Source of the DNA: Hirundichthys speculiger | Lineage: Eukaryota > Chordata > Actinopteri > Beloniformes > Exocoetidae | Length of the DNA stretch: 64,000 nucleotides | Assembly: GCA_018398805.1 (NCBI GenBank) | Contig: JAGFBZ010000332.1 | Location: 18,508 to 82,507, forward strand | Direction: 5' to 3' | Part shown: positions 22,691 through 35,305 of the stretch, piece by piece | How the letters are laid out: each line of letters starts with the position of its first letter | How positions within the stretch are numbered: the stretch's first letter is position 1 | Translations under genes and position numbers: made by a program | The notes under the pieces: model-generated | The model's database searches: none | Told to the model about the DNA's origin: nothing | The model's input: the letters and a program-made list of their open reading frames with translations, nothing else

Positions 22691-23268
22691 GGAAGACATC
22701 ATTTTCAGCAGCTGTTTTGTTGCTGGATCATCAGACGTCGTCATCTCAAGTTTACTGGAAAAATAAAACCCAGAGAATCAAACTACGACCACACAAACAT
22801 CTAAAGACAAAGTAGTGCAGTCTGAGTGTGTTTGGGTGACAGAGAAACTCGTTGAAGGGCTGTGTAGAACCTGGACGAGGTTAAAAGGGGTTCAGTCTCA
22901 TCTGAAAAGGTTATTCCTCGGCCCTGTTGCCAAACGGTGGAAGGAAAAGGTCCGAGAGTCCGACTGAAACGCTCTCACCTTCGTTCAGCTACAGTGAAGC
23001 TCTGCTGGCTTCGTTACTTCATTCTGGTCAAATCTGTCAATGAGTTCTGCCTTTAAACCAACATGGTGGATTTAAAATAAACCAGTCAAGATGAGTTCAA
23101 AGTGCAGCTTTAATTTAAGAGGTTTCACAAAAATAGCATTGATCATTTAGGAAGTGGAACCTTTTTGAACATCAGTCATAAAGTATTTGGACAAACAAAC
23201 AATCCTTTGTGGGCTCTTCTTACTTCAGTTAACAAAAACGCTGATGTACATCGAACATGAACAGGTTC
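22691..23268. other. Region downstream of the ZNF finger exon
   Basis: Likely 3' UTR or flank of the zinc-finger gene on the minus strand. I do not see a clear polyadenylation signal on that strand close to the stop. No other repeat recognised. Confidence 0.4.
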
Positions 23269-24753
<1,485 letters not shown>

Positions 24754-25030
24754 CTGGAGGGATACAATAAACATCAGATAGTTAATAACTGAATGAAACC
24801 ATCAGACCTCAGATGTATATCAGAATGTCTTCTGTGTCGTGTTTTAATCACGTGTAATAGTGAGTGTCGTCATCATCAGGGTCTGTCATCAGTTTACTGT
24901 CTGCTGTTTCTGTCTATATATGCATCTATATGTTTGTTAAACCTCTTAAATTAAAGCTTCAGTCCAAACTTTAAATCAAATCTTCACATTTTTCATGAAG
25001 ATGAAAATGAGTGTTTAAGGTTTGTGCTTT

Positions 25031-25140
25031 TAAAAAAAGCTGCATTCATGTTTGTGTCAGAAAACAACTGCAGCTGCACCATCATTTTCTTCTGTGAACC
25101 TCTAAATAAATGTAACATGCAGCTCTGATCAGGATCTTCA
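25031..25140. repeat. Inverted repeat arm right of the ZNF finger exon
   Basis: Reverse complement of 22562-22690; shares ATGCAGCTCTGATCAGGATC and CACCATCATTTTCTTCTGTG. It lies inside intron 2 of the zinc-finger gene. Confidence 0.85.
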
Positions 25141-25174
25141 TTCATTCATCCATCCATCCATCCATCCATCCATT
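25139..25174. repeat. (CATC)n microsatellite
   Basis: About nine CATT/CATC tetramers immediately beside the inverted repeat arm. Confidence 0.95.
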
Positions 25175-25193
25175 CTACAGCAGAGGTCCATAC

Positions 25194-25871
25194 CTATCCT
25201 GTGTAACCTTATTTGTGGCTTCCAGCTGATATCCAGCAGTCTGTGTTGATGACAGATTTCTTCTCTGCACTGATTAAAATCTTCTGGAATCACTTCCAAC
25301 TTCTCTTCACATCTGGACGTCTGAAGCAGAACAGAGGTTTCTGTGTCCTGATTCAATACAAGCTGCTCCTCCTGGTGGCTGCTGAAGAGCTCCTGCTGTT
25401 CCTCTTTAATCTGTGGAGGTTCTGGTTCCTCCAGTTCCTCTTCAATCTGTGGAGGTTCTGGTTCCTCCAGTTCCTCTTCAATCTGTGGAGGTTCTGGTTC
25501 CTCCAGTTCCTCTTTAAACTGTGGAGGTTCTGGTTCCACCTGTTCCTCTTTAATCTGTGGAGGTTCTAGTTCCTCCAGTTCCTCTTTAAACTGTGGAGGT
25601 TCTGGTTCCTCCAGGTCCTCTTTAATCTGTGTAGGTTCTGGTTCCTCCAGTTCCTCTTCAATCTGTGGAGGTTCTGGTTCCTCCAGTTCCTCTTTAAACT
25701 GTGGAGGTTCTAGTTCCTCTTTAATCTGTAGAGGTTCTGGTTCATCCTGGTCCTCTTTAATCTGTGGAGGTTCTAGTTCATCCTGGTCCTGACTGGAGTT
25801 CTCCTCTTCATCACAGAGATGTCGGTCAGCTAACTCCTCCTCCTTCTCACAGACATGCTGTTGTGGAACAT
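25194..25871 (-). CDS. C2H2 zinc-finger gene, acidic repeat exon (exon 2)
   Basis: 678-bp open exon, phase 1 at both ends, with acceptor CCATCCAG at 25872 and donor GTATGGAC at 25193. Begins DVPQQHVCEKEEELADRHLC, then a tandem array of 12-residue units of the type EEPEPPQIKEEL (36 bp each, about 10 units, 25400-25790). It closes with EEICHQHRLLDISWKPQI, the same acidic motif that closes exon 1 (EEEIDRQSRLLDVTW). So this exon may be a fusion of two ancestral exons. Highly acidic and proline-rich, plausibly a flexible transcription-regulatory or spacer region; no domain is recognised. The repeat count probably varies between individuals. Confidence 0.8.
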
Positions 25872-25973
25872 CTGGATGGACAAAGCAGCACAAAAGTGTT
25901 ACTGAAGTAAAGATAGAAAATACAGTGCTGTGAAAAAGTATTTGCACCCTCACAGATTTCTTCTGTTCTTTTT

Positions 25974-26930
25974 AGGGATGTCCCGATCCCGATCGCTGAG
26001 GAAAAAATCTTAAAAATTTAAGGTGGATCGGATCGGCCGATCAACCTTATTATAACACGGCGATCTTTTTTTTCATTATTTTTTTCCTCAAAAAGTGATC
26101 CTGATTAACACAAATTAATAAAGTAATCATATTACACAAACAAAAATATTTTTTAAACTATATACATTACATATGTACAGCGCTGTCTTGTATCCACCTT
26201 AATAGTTTTAAGACTGGCGGCATCAGGCTAAACTTTAGCAAAAATGTCAGCAGTGTGGCAGCACTATAAAATTACAAAGACCGACGCTTCAACTGCAACT
26301 TGAAACGTGTGTAAGGCTGAGATATCACGAGGGGGAAGTAAGAAGAGAGTTTACAACACCACCAATTTAATCAGACACTTAAAAAAGCACGCAGCACCGA
26401 TCACCGCAGCAGCCTCGGCAGCAAACGCTCTGTGAAACTTTTAAAAGAAAGGACAAAACTCCCGAAAGACTCGGAGAAATACAGAAAAATCACCGAGCTA
26501 ATCGCGGAATGTATTACCGAGGACACGGAGTTTGTGGAATACAAGGCATTTAACCGGCTCATTAATTACCTCGAGCCTCGTTCCCGTCATTACATGAACG
26601 ACAAAGGACACAAAGGTGCGTGAACATGTGCAGCGGGTCTTGAAAGAAGTTAAGTTAATATTTTATGTTATTGTTATTCTGATGTGATTTCATTGATTGC
26701 AAAGACTTCTGCTAGTGTTTTCATTGCCTTAAACTGCTAGCCAAGTTCACCTGCTGCTAATTAAATGGAAGTGCTATGTTCTTTAGTACTGAGACTGTTG
26801 AACAGTCACTGTTCTGTAACTAAATGTGTTTTATAATAACTCTCCCAAACAAAAAAGAAAGAAAGAAGAATGTTTAAATAAGTTATTATTTTATGAGAGC
26901 ACACATTAAAACAATGATTAAAGACTGTTA
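25974..26930 (+). mobile_element. hAT element 5' part, GGGATGTCCCGATC family
   Basis: Starts TAGGGATGTCCCGATCCCGA at 25974. The 3' part past 26720 matches 4715-4890. The opposite terminus (GATCGGGACATCCCTA) is not found nearby, so the element is truncated on the right. It lies in intron 1 of the zinc-finger gene. Confidence 0.75.
26244..26625 (+). pseudogene. hAT transposase N-terminus (BED-type zinc finger)
   Basis: From ATG 26244: MSAVWQHYKITKTDAST, then a TGA where the first BED-finger Cys codon is expected (reading x-NVCKAEISRG), NTTNLIRHLKKH, then after a stop and frame change KLPKDSEKYRKITELIAE and YKAFNRLINYLEPR. This is the N-terminal third of a ZBED-like hAT transposase. The catalytic RNase-H domain and dimerisation domain are absent. 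Confidence 0.8.
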
Positions 26931-27442
26931 TGTGTTCCTATCTTTTTCTTTTAATGATGCTTTGGCTCAGTGAATTTAAAAAGCTTTCACATAATTCAAA
27001 ACGTTGAGTTAGACATTTCAGAAATATCATTATCAAATGTGTAGATTTTGTTTAATTTTTTTGTTTTCTTTTATTTTGATTCATTTTGTTTAATTATTTT
27101 ATTTTATTTTATTTTGTTGTTTTGTCTCATTTTCTTTAGTTGAATTATTTTCTTTTCTTTTATTGTTTTACTTTAGTTTAATCATTTTAATTTATTTTGT
27201 TTTATTTTATTGTTTTCCCTTTATTTTGCTCTTTTGTTTCATTTAGCTGGATAGCTGGATTCTCATTTCTCAACATTTGTTTTGTTGACAAACAAAAAAA
27301 CTTTCAAAAGTTCTTTTTATGTAATAAATAACTAAGAAAAAACAATCAAATAGGTAAAACCTATTTAAAGTGCAAAAAATAAAGAAATTGAAACAGCAGT
27401 AAACTAATCGTTTTTAGCTTGTTTAATTTCTTCTGTTATTAG
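26931..27442. other. AT-rich sequence and left part of a hAT host element
   Basis: 27040-27245 is low-complexity TTTTATTTTG-type sequence. 27290-27442 matches the inverted 36080-36200 segment of the hAT at 34949-36428, so it belongs to a related element that is interrupted at 27443. Confidence 0.6.
27361..27442. repeat. Left copy of an 82-87 bp direct repeat flanking a hAT
   Basis: Starts CTATTTAAAGTGCAAAAAAT and ends TTTCTTCTGTTATTAG. It is repeated at 28729-28815 with few differences, immediately on the other side of the hAT copy 27443-28728. Confidence 0.9.
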
Positions 27443-28728
27443 TAGGGATAACTATCGGGCCAATAACTATCGGGCCGATAACAGGAAATTATGACGTCAT
27501 CCCGATAGGTCCGATATCATGACGAATAACCCCGATAACATATATATTTTTGTCAACACGGCAGTGCCTCGCTCCCTCTGAGCCTTGAATGACCAGCAGT
27601 GAATGTTATGTTCAAGTGACATCGGCATAATCAGAAAAACGATTTCTCAGTAAGGAAAATCAAGAATACTCCCTCATACCAGAAAACAACTTGTTAACTC
27701 GGTCATAATTTTGGTAGTTGCTGACTTTAATTGATACTTGCAGTATTTTCCCACATGTTACACATACAAAATAGAAAAAATAGATAAGGCCGAAAGAACG
27801 ACGAGCAAACGAGGGAATGGAGGAATTTACATTACACCTTGAATGCAGCATTGTGGAACAGTGCGCTGATAAAAACAAACAAACATGGCGGCAATGGTGT
27901 AGAACTTCGTTAAAGTTTTAGAGTAAGATAGTTCGCTGGTTATTTGTGACAAATGCTCCAAGCGAAGGAGAGAAAAATAGCACAAGCTTTAATACGTCAA
28001 ACCCGATCAGGCACCTGAAACATAACCGTCGCTTCCATGGAGTTTTGAAATCGTGCTAAGAGGAGCTAATGTGAGCTAATGTGAGCAAGCCAGCAGCAAG
28101 TAAACCCCTCCGCTCCCAGCCCCCCACCCCGCCTCCATCATCTCTCTCATCTAAAGTTTCCATGAGATTAAAAAAAAAAAAAAAAAAAAACACCCAAAAC
28201 TACTGAACCTCATTTACTTTAATTAAAGGCATTCATTTCAATGGAACCACAAGCCAAAATCCTTTAAACATAATTTCTTTGTTACTATGGAGTGAACTTT
28301 TTTAGTTTATTTACACAGACAAGTCTAACTTGTGTCAGTACATTATGAGCTGTGCATTATTTTTTATTGTCATTGAAGAATACATTTTTTTTAGTTTGTA
28401 ATTCTGATGCATGTATTTCCATCAGTTCAAGGAGCCTTTATTTTGTATATCAGTCAGTAATGAACCTTATTTAAGTTGATGTGAGATATCAAATAGGTTT
28501 GTTTGATAGCTTTATGAAAATGTTTGAGAGGCTTGCCAATAGTTTTTCATTGTAAAAAAATAAATATCTGTTCATTTAAAGAGTCAAAACTGTTTTTGGT
28601 TTTGTTCATAGTATTGATGTAATGATCTTAGCTATATATGTGTGTATATGTGTGTTTATCGGTATCGGCCTTTAGGAGCTGAAAGTTATCGGTATCGGTT
28701 TTAAAAAATCAGTTATCGTGCATCCCTA
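27443..28728 (+). mobile_element. Internally deleted hAT, GGGATGCACGATAAC family
   Basis: The left end TAGGGATAACTATCGGGCC lacks a few bases compared with the complete relative (inverse of 43407). The right end is TTATCGTGCATCCCTA. 27455-28060 matches the inverse of 43400-42800, including a decayed first transposase exon (27885-28040, reading MAAMV-NFVKVLE, SLVICDKCSK, NHRFHGVL with stops). The rest of the transposase is deleted. 1286 bp. A poly-A run lies at 28171-28190. Confidence 0.85.
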
Positions 28729-29672
28729 CTATTTGAAGTGCAAAAAAATTTTAAAAAAAATTGAAACAGCAGTAAACTAATCGTTTTTAGCTTGTTTAAT
28801 TTCTTCTGTTATCAGACATATAGTTTGTCATAATGTACCTGACATTTTTCAGGTATGTCATGACAAACTGTGTGTCTGATAACAGCAAAAACTATATTTA
28901 CGATAGCTGATGTAGATACTATGAAATCCAAAGCACTGAACACTGGTTGTGTATGAGTTTGTGTCTGGGTGTGTTTTTTCTTTAGGTGTTCCAACTATTA
29001 CAGACATCGCTGTTTAAATACATAATTGTCAGACTCTTTGTGTTTAGCTCAGTGAGTGACTCTCGCCTTTTTACGTTTGTGCTTTTCACTCATTAAGTGA
29101 TCCGTAGTCGGGAGATTTATTTATTTATTTTTATTTAATTATCATGTAATTGCCTTCATAAGCAAACTGAGCACTTCAGAAATCGGCAATATAAATGACA
29201 CTTGGACGGTCAGTAAATCCTGTCCAAAACCAATCAGGCCAGATTGTTCCATTATTCCAGTCATACGAACATTCTTCATTCATGTGTAATTGGAGAAACT
29301 CTGAGGTTACATTGCTAAGCGGGACAAGAAGCAGGACCTAGTTATATCCACGCCAGGGACGAGGCAGACGAGCGTACGTTTACTACCTACATTTGCCAGT
29401 GGTGAGAAGCGCTGCATATTTCTTTCACGTTGTCTGACATGTTGCTACCCACTCTCTCAGCTACATAGCTGATGTTACAATGGGCGTGTGAGAGTGCACG
29501 CACCCGTTGGTACAACAATGGCAGGTGTGGGTCGCTGGACCTCAGGAAAAATGATTCGCGGCCGTAAATATGGGACATCGGACTGTTCGTAGTGCATTTT
29601 TACCGATCCAGTTCTCCATTGACCGATGCAATCGGACCGATAACTGATTCAAATTGGTTTATCTTTACACCC
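28729..29672. mobile_element. Right part of a hAT element, ends TTTACACCCCTAA
   Basis: 28729-29110 matches the inverse of 35820-36160 in the hAT at 34949-36428. The segment ends AATTGGTTTATCTTTACACCCCTAA near 29672, a hAT-type terminus (inverse of TTAGGGGTGTAAAGATAAAC). No transposase frame. With 27290-27442 it appears to be one element interrupted by 27443-28728. Confidence 0.6.
28805..28886. repeat. Palindrome, about 38-bp arms (copy 1)
   Basis: TCTGTTATCAGACATATAGT ... ACTGTGTGTCTGATAACAG, arms separated by about 6 bp around CATTTTT. Also present at 35998-36085. Conserved in two diverged copies of the same hAT. Confidence 0.9.
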
Positions 29673-30104
29673 CTAATAAATACGTTTCAAACAAAATTCA
29701 GGTAACAATAAATAAGTACAATAAGGAATAATCATCTCTCCTNTATTTTATATATCTTCTGTTATAAAAAATTTTGTTTTTGTTTTTTAACGGGGGGGGG
29801 GGGGGGGGGGGGGGTCTCTGCATCATCAGCGCTCTGATTAGCCAAGTGATACTTGGTCGGACTCCGGTGGTAACTAAATTCACATCGACAGTGAACACAA
29901 ACAACATTTATCTTGTGGAGTTAGCCATCAGGCAAGGTTTTGAAGCTAAATTTACCATTCAAAATAGTATCTTTTGTATCCATTTTCACGGGGGTTTGTT
30001 TATATCTGTCTGTCTGCGGCATGGCTTCCTGTTTTGACAAGACTACGGAGGACTACAGGATTACAACTACGGCGGGGCCTGAGGCTCAAACTTTGACAGC
30101 CCTA
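29673..30104. other. Unassigned stretch with a poly-G run and one N
   Basis: One ambiguous base is at 29743. A poly-G tract of about 23 bases occupies 29791-29813. The remainder has no motif I can name; its edge ACAGCCCTAATG at 30095-30106 looks like a transposon terminus next to the TA repeat. Confidence 0.5.
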
Positions 30105-30164
<60 letters not shown>

Positions 30165-30165
30165 A
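30105..30165. repeat. (TA)n microsatellite, left block
   Basis: Near-perfect TA dinucleotides. Interrupted by the MITE at 30166-30532 and continued at 30533. Confidence 0.97.
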
Positions 30166-30532
30166 GAGTCATGGAAAAAATTATTAGACCACCATTTTTT
30201 TCTTCACTTTCTTGTTCATTTTAATACCTGGTACCACTAAACGTCATCATGTGACTAAAACAGACAGAAAAGAAAACACTGAATGCATAAAAGCAGTGTT
30301 TTTGGCAGTACAACACCATAGCTATTGATGTAAAAACTTAAGTGATTTAGGTTATAATCAAGAAAACCATGGAAAATGGTAAGATATCAGCTCTTAAAAT
30401 AAAACTCTTATGAGCAATCTTGTGGTTATCGTTATGTTTGCCCAAACAAATGTACCTTTAGTTGTACCAGGCATTAAAATGAACAAGAAACTGAAGAAAA
30501 CAAGGGTGGTCTAATAATTTTTTCCATGACTG
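30166..30532. mobile_element. Tc1/mariner-type MITE in a TA microsatellite
   Basis: Terminal repeats GAGTCATGGAAAAAATTATT and (inverse) CAGTCATGGAAAAAATTATT, extending to TAGACCACC, about 29 bp. It is flanked by TA at both ends, inside a TA microsatellite. 367 bp, no coding frame. Confidence 0.9.
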
Positions 30533-30574
<42 letters not shown>

Positions 30575-30575
30575 C

Positions 30576-30645
<70 letters not shown>
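30533..30645. repeat. (TA)n microsatellite, right block
   Basis: Mainly TA with two CATA interruptions at 30571-30585. Together with the left block it forms a 170-bp TA run before the MITE is counted. Confidence 0.97.
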
Positions 30646-30646
<1 letters not shown>

Positions 30647-30784
30647 ATTACAATATAAAAACATTTTAGTTAACTGAAATAAAAATAAAAACGACTTTAA
30701 ATAACTTGAAAACTAACTGGAACAATATTGTGTACTCACTAAACTAAACTAAAAACTAAATTTAAAAAACAGACAATTCATTAA
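30646..30784. other. AT-rich spacer
   Basis: Contains ACTAAACTAAACTAAAAACT low-complexity sequence. Nothing else seen. Confidence 0.6.
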
Positions 30785-33700
30785 GTTTAATGAAAATGAA
30801 ATGAAATGAAAAATACTTTATTTATCCCATAAAGGGAAATTCAATGTAGTAAGGGCTCTCTCTCCTTTTTTTTAAATAAAAAACAGACAGAAATAATAAT
30901 AATAATAATATAATAACAGGTTTTAAGTCTTGTTGTGGAGGCTGATGGCTGCTGGCAGGAATGATCTTCTGTATCTTTCCGTCTTGCAACGGACCTGAAG
31001 AAGCCTCTCACTGAACACACTCTGTTGTTTGATCACTGTGTCGTGGAGAGGGTGTGAAGAGTCCTTCATCATCTTCATCAGCTTGTGCAGCATTCTTTTT
31101 TGTACAATCAGTTCCAGTGGCTCCAGAGTTACACCCAGCACAGATCCAGCTATCTTGATCAGTTTGTTGATTCTCTTCAGGTCTCTGGTTCTGATGCTGC
31201 TGCCCCAGCAGATGGCTGCAAAGCTGATTGCACTTTCAACAACAGACCTATAGAAGATGTGCAACATCTTGGTGCAGACATTAAAAGATCTCAACTTTCT
31301 TAAAAAGTAGAGTCTGCTCTGACCTTTCTTGTAGATGTATTCTGTGTTGCATTTCCACTCCAGTCTGTTGTCAAGCTGAACTCCAAGATACTTGTATTCC
31401 TCCACCACCTCCACCTTCTTTCCCAGGATGGAAACACTGCTGTGTTGATTCTTGCTCCTCCTGAAGTTAACAATCATCTCCTTAGTTTTGCTGGTATTTA
31501 ATACAAGATGATTGTTACTACACCATTTCACAAACTGACAGATCAGTTCTTTGTACTCTGCTTCTTGTCCGTTGCTGATACACCCAACAACTGCAGAGTC
31601 ATCAGAGTATTTCTGCAGATGACAGGACTCAGAGTTGTACTGGAAGTCAGAGGAATCCACCTGGAACTTATGGAGCTTCTCACATAACAACGCAGGCTGA
31701 ATTGTATTAAAGCACTTGAGAAATCAAAGAACATGACCCTCAAAGTGCTGCCTGATTGGTCCAGATGAGAGTGGGCTCTGTGAAGCAGGTAGATGATGGC
31801 GTCTTCAACCCTAAGCCCATTACGATATGCAAACTGTAATGGGTCCTGAAAGGTGCTGACCTGCTTGTTGAGGTGGACCAGTAAGAGTCTCTCCAGGACT
31901 TTCATGATGTGAGATGTCAGGGCAACTGGTCTGTAGTCATTAGGTTCAGCTGGTTGTGGTTTTTTTAGGCACTGGAACAAGGCAGGATGTTTTCCACAGC
32001 ACAGGAACTGTTTTCTGTCTCAGACTGGTGTTGAAGAGGTGCTGGAGAATCGGACATAGTTGCAATGAGCAGGTCTTGAGAACTCTGGGACACACACCGT
32101 CTGGACCTGCAGCCTTGTTCTGGTTCAGTTTCTCAAGTTGTTTTTTGACCTGATTGCAGGAGACAGACAGAGTGGAGGGGGAGGCAGAGGAGGTCTCTGA
32201 GGTGGAGAAAGATGATGCTGGTTTCTGGTCCATGACTGAGCTGCAGGGTGACAGAGTGGAGGTGTGACAGGAAAGCTGTGGGCTCACCGAGGGGGTGTGG
32301 TCTGTTGGGCTGGAGGCAGGGGGGGAACCGAACCTATTGAAGAACCTGTTCAGTTCATTAGCTCTGTCCAGACCTCCATCAGTCTGGTCCGGACCTCCAT
32401 CAGTCTGGTCCGGACCTCCATCAGTCTGGTCCCCCTTTGCCTTGAAGCCGGTGATCTTCTTCATTCCAGACCATACATCCCTCACGTTGTTCTGCTGGAG
32501 CTGACTTTCTAGCTTCTTCCTGTAGTCCTCCTTGCACTTCCTGGTTTGTTCTTTAATTAGTTTTTGTGTTGTCTTCAATAACTCCCTGTCTCCATCCCTG
32601 AAGGCTTTCTTTTTGATGTTCAACAGCTTTTTCAGGTCTCTGGTGATCCAGGGTTTGTTATTGGGGAAGCACCTCACAGTTCTTGTTGGAATGATGCTGT
32701 CCACACAGAAGTTTATGTAATCTGTCACACACTCAGTCATGGCGTTGATGTTGTCTCCATGAGGTTCACAGAGGACATTCCAGTCCGTAGCCTCAAAGCA
32801 ACCTTTCAGAGCATCTTCAGCTTCACTAGACCAGGTTTTGATAGTTTTTATGATCACTGGTGGCTGCTGAACGATGGGCTTGTAGGTGGAGGTGAGAAAA
32901 ACCAGATTGTGGTCAGATCTTCCTAAAGGTGGCAGGGCAGGGCAGCTGTATGCATTTTTAATATTTGCATAAAATAAGTCCAACGTCTTATTTTCTCTGG
33001 TGGAGCAGCTGACAAACTGTTGGAATGATGGTAAAGCTGTAGAGAGGGAGACATTGTTGAAGTCTCCAGAGATCGCCATAACTGAGTTTGGATACTGTGT
33101 TTGCAGCCTTGCAATAACGAAGCTGATGACATCACAGGCTGCGTCTGGAGCAATACCAGGTACAATATAAACCGCTACCGGAATAACACAGGTAAACTTT
33201 CTGGGTAAATAATAAGGACGGAAACTCACAGCTAACAGTTCAAGGTCCCTCGTGCAGATCTTCTCCTTGACGGTGACGTGACCAGGATGACACCAACGCT
33301 GGTTAACCAGCACTGCAATCCCACCTCCCCTCAGCTTCCCGCTGAGTTGCTTACTGCGGTCTGCTCGGACCGTCTTAAAGCCGCGAACAGACACGTTACA
33401 GTCCGGGATGTGTTCATGCAGCCACGTCTCGGTGAAGCACATGAGACTACATTCTCTGTATTCTCTCTGGGACCTGGTTAGCATCTCAAGCTCGTCCGTT
33501 TTGTTAGCTAGCGATCTGACGTTACTCATCACAACAGTTGGAAGAAACGGTTTAAATCTCCACCGCTTTTCTGCTTCACTCCTGCCCTGCATCCTCTTCT
33601 CTTTCTTCTCAACTCCATTGGGATTTGTCGTGTTATTTCACTGCCAATCTTCATTTTAGAGAGTTTTAGCAGTTGATCACGACTGTAAACAAGTCCAGCG
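30785..33700 (-). mobile_element. L2-like LINE (second copy)
   Basis: Minus-strand element. The 3' end carries GAATTTCCCTTTATGGGATA then an ATGAA-type tail near 30790-30815, matching the 3' signature of the LINE at 1-4436. The 5' end is about 33700. It lies inside intron 1 of the zinc-finger gene, in the same orientation as the gene. Confidence 0.85.
30923..33592 (-). pseudogene. L2-like LINE ORF: APE endonuclease and RT, with RT deletion
   Basis: 548 codons open from ATG 33592. EN motifs in order: VVMSNVRSLANKTDEL, CFTETWLHE, GGIAVLV, AISGDFNN, GRSDHNLVFL. Then a linker with PWITRDLKKLL and three tandem DQTGGPD-like 7-residue repeats (21 bp, near 32370-32435), and RT NKAAGPDGVCPRVLK. A frameshift near 31960 leads to ALTSHIMKVLERL and VMFFDFSSA (motif A). 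A second break near 31690 joins LHKFQVD directly to SSDFQYN, removing roughly 60 residues including the motif B APQG block. YSDDSAVVG follows, then the C-terminal block to HNKT at 30923. Not functional. Confidence 0.9.
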
Positions 33701-34074
33701 TTGCCATGGGGACACATCATAACAAGTATCGGAGACAGCCAAAAAGAGACAAAAGTATACAGAAAACTCTCTCATGCAGCACAGCCTCCGAACCGACCTA
33801 AAAACCTCTTCAAAAAAATGGATAAAAATGACGGCTGTATTTCAAAGACCAAAGAAAATCGAAAAAATTATCAAAACTATGTGAGAGCAACTACAATTTG
33901 CAGCCACCTTGCGGCGCATTCTAGAATAGAGAATTTTTAGAGTAAAATGTTGCCTTCAAACTGTTTTTGTTGAAAAACACTAAAGTATAGTTACGCTGAT
34001 CTATACATTTTATATGAAATAGCTATATTACAATTATCTGTTGCTGTCCAAACATGTTTTAATTTTAACTATTT
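33701..34074. other. Unassigned stretch
   Basis: The first bases resemble the 5' edge of the LINE. The rest is A-rich and I see no frame or repeat I can name. Confidence 0.4.
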
Positions 34075-34109
34075 ACAAAGTTTGCACCTTCTTCTGTATC
34101 CTCTCTCTG

Positions 34110-34423
34110 TAACAGAGAACAGCCTGAAAACACCTCCTCAAACCCAAGCGGCTGAGAAACCTGCAGTTGGGATCTCCAAGCAGGTGACTGGTGCCATCTC
34201 CAACTCTTTTAAGAGAAGACGTGACTTGACCTTGGCCTGCCCACCCACCAACTCAAGAGTGAGACCCCCACCAAAAAAAAAAAAAAAATATCTATGTATC
34301 CCGGCAACCAGCTCTCCGTCAGAGCGGGTCTTCAGTGTGAGTGGGAACATTGTTACATGTAAGAGAACTTGTCTCAAGCCTGAAAAAGTTGACCAGCTTG
34401 TGTTCTTAGCTCTCAACCTGTGA
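34110..34423 (+). pseudogene. hAT transposase C-terminal dimerisation region
   Basis: The frame ends IPATSSPSERVFSVSGNIVT, then LKPEKVDQLVFLALNL and a stop. This is the hAT dimerisation signature (AxSSxSERxFSxxG...). The preceding stretch RRRDLTLACPPTNSRVRPPP seems out of register, and the poly-A run at 34273-34287 probably shifts the frame. Confidence 0.85.
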
Positions 34424-35111
34424 AAAATGTGAAACAAAACATTAAAAAAAAAAAGTTATTTTCAAGGGGTTTGATGCCATGTCATTTTAAGAGGTTTCAT
34501 TTCATATCAGAACAACCTCACAAAGTTGTGTTCCTACTAGTGATCGACCGATATGGTTTTTTCAGGGCCAATACCGATACCGATCATTAGTAGTCAGGAA
34601 GGCCGATAGCCGATATTTTGAGCCAATATTCATCAATTTTTTTATTAAATGTTATATTTTAACACTAGAACCACCGAAGCAGTCTCACAGATGGTTAGGG
34701 ATGTTATTATGTGAATAACTTTCTCCAAACAAAATTTATAGGTCTGCCATTACATTACTTTTCCTAAATATGTATGTTTTATATTTTCTGAAGTCCTTAA
34801 CATATTAAAATAAAATACATAGGAGTTCTAGTCACTTGTTCCTCAGACCGTCACAGCCGTCCTGCAGACTACAATCATGTACAGTACTACACAGTTATTC
34901 ACGATTACTTCAGTCCCCTCACCCCCCGCCTCACACACGCACACATGTAGAGCCCTATGGAATCCGTGATCACGGAATCACGGACGGAATCGCGGAATTG
35001 GAGAACGGAATTCACTTTAAATGCGCAATATAACAGAACTGAACAGCAGTTTGCGCAAAAGTTTGTTTTTTTTCTTCCGGACTAAAAGTGACTTTTCTTT
35101 TTTTAAGATTT

Positions 35112-35305
35112 TTTTGGCACTAGTGACTTGTATTGATGGTGGAGAGAGACAGGAAGGGGGGCAGAGAGAACGGGGAAGACCCGCGGCAAGGAGCCGACAA
35201 GCCGGGAGTCGAGCTCGCGATTAGCCGCACGAGGACTGTAGCCTCTGTACATGGGCCGCCTGCCCGAGCCACTGCTCTACCGGGGCGGCCCGAAAGGAAC
35301 TTTTC
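35112..35305 (-). mobile_element. tRNA-derived SINE, diverged copy
   Basis: Minus strand: GGTAGAGCAGTGGCTCGGGC (A-box region), B-box-like GAGCTCGACTCCC, then TCTCTCTGCCCCCTTCCTGT and a 3' end reading ATCAATACAAGTCACTAG. Same layout as 12176-12347 at lower similarity. Confidence 0.7.

Larger units (their letters stand above)
24754..25193 (-). other. Intron 2 of the zinc-finger gene
   Basis: Bounded by a GT donor at 25193 (GTATGGAC) and an AG acceptor at 24754. Contains the right arm of the inverted repeat (25031-25140) and an ATTC/ATCC microsatellite at 25139-25174. Confidence 0.7.

Noticed and set aside
25213..25569. Plus-strand frame with repeated FLFNLWRFWF
   Set aside because: Shadow of the acidic repeat exon; the minus-strand frame has correct splice sites and family motifs.
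29791..29813. Poly-G tract as a regulatory G-quadruplex
   Set aside because: A mononucleotide run next to an N base is more likely a simple repeat with uncertain length.
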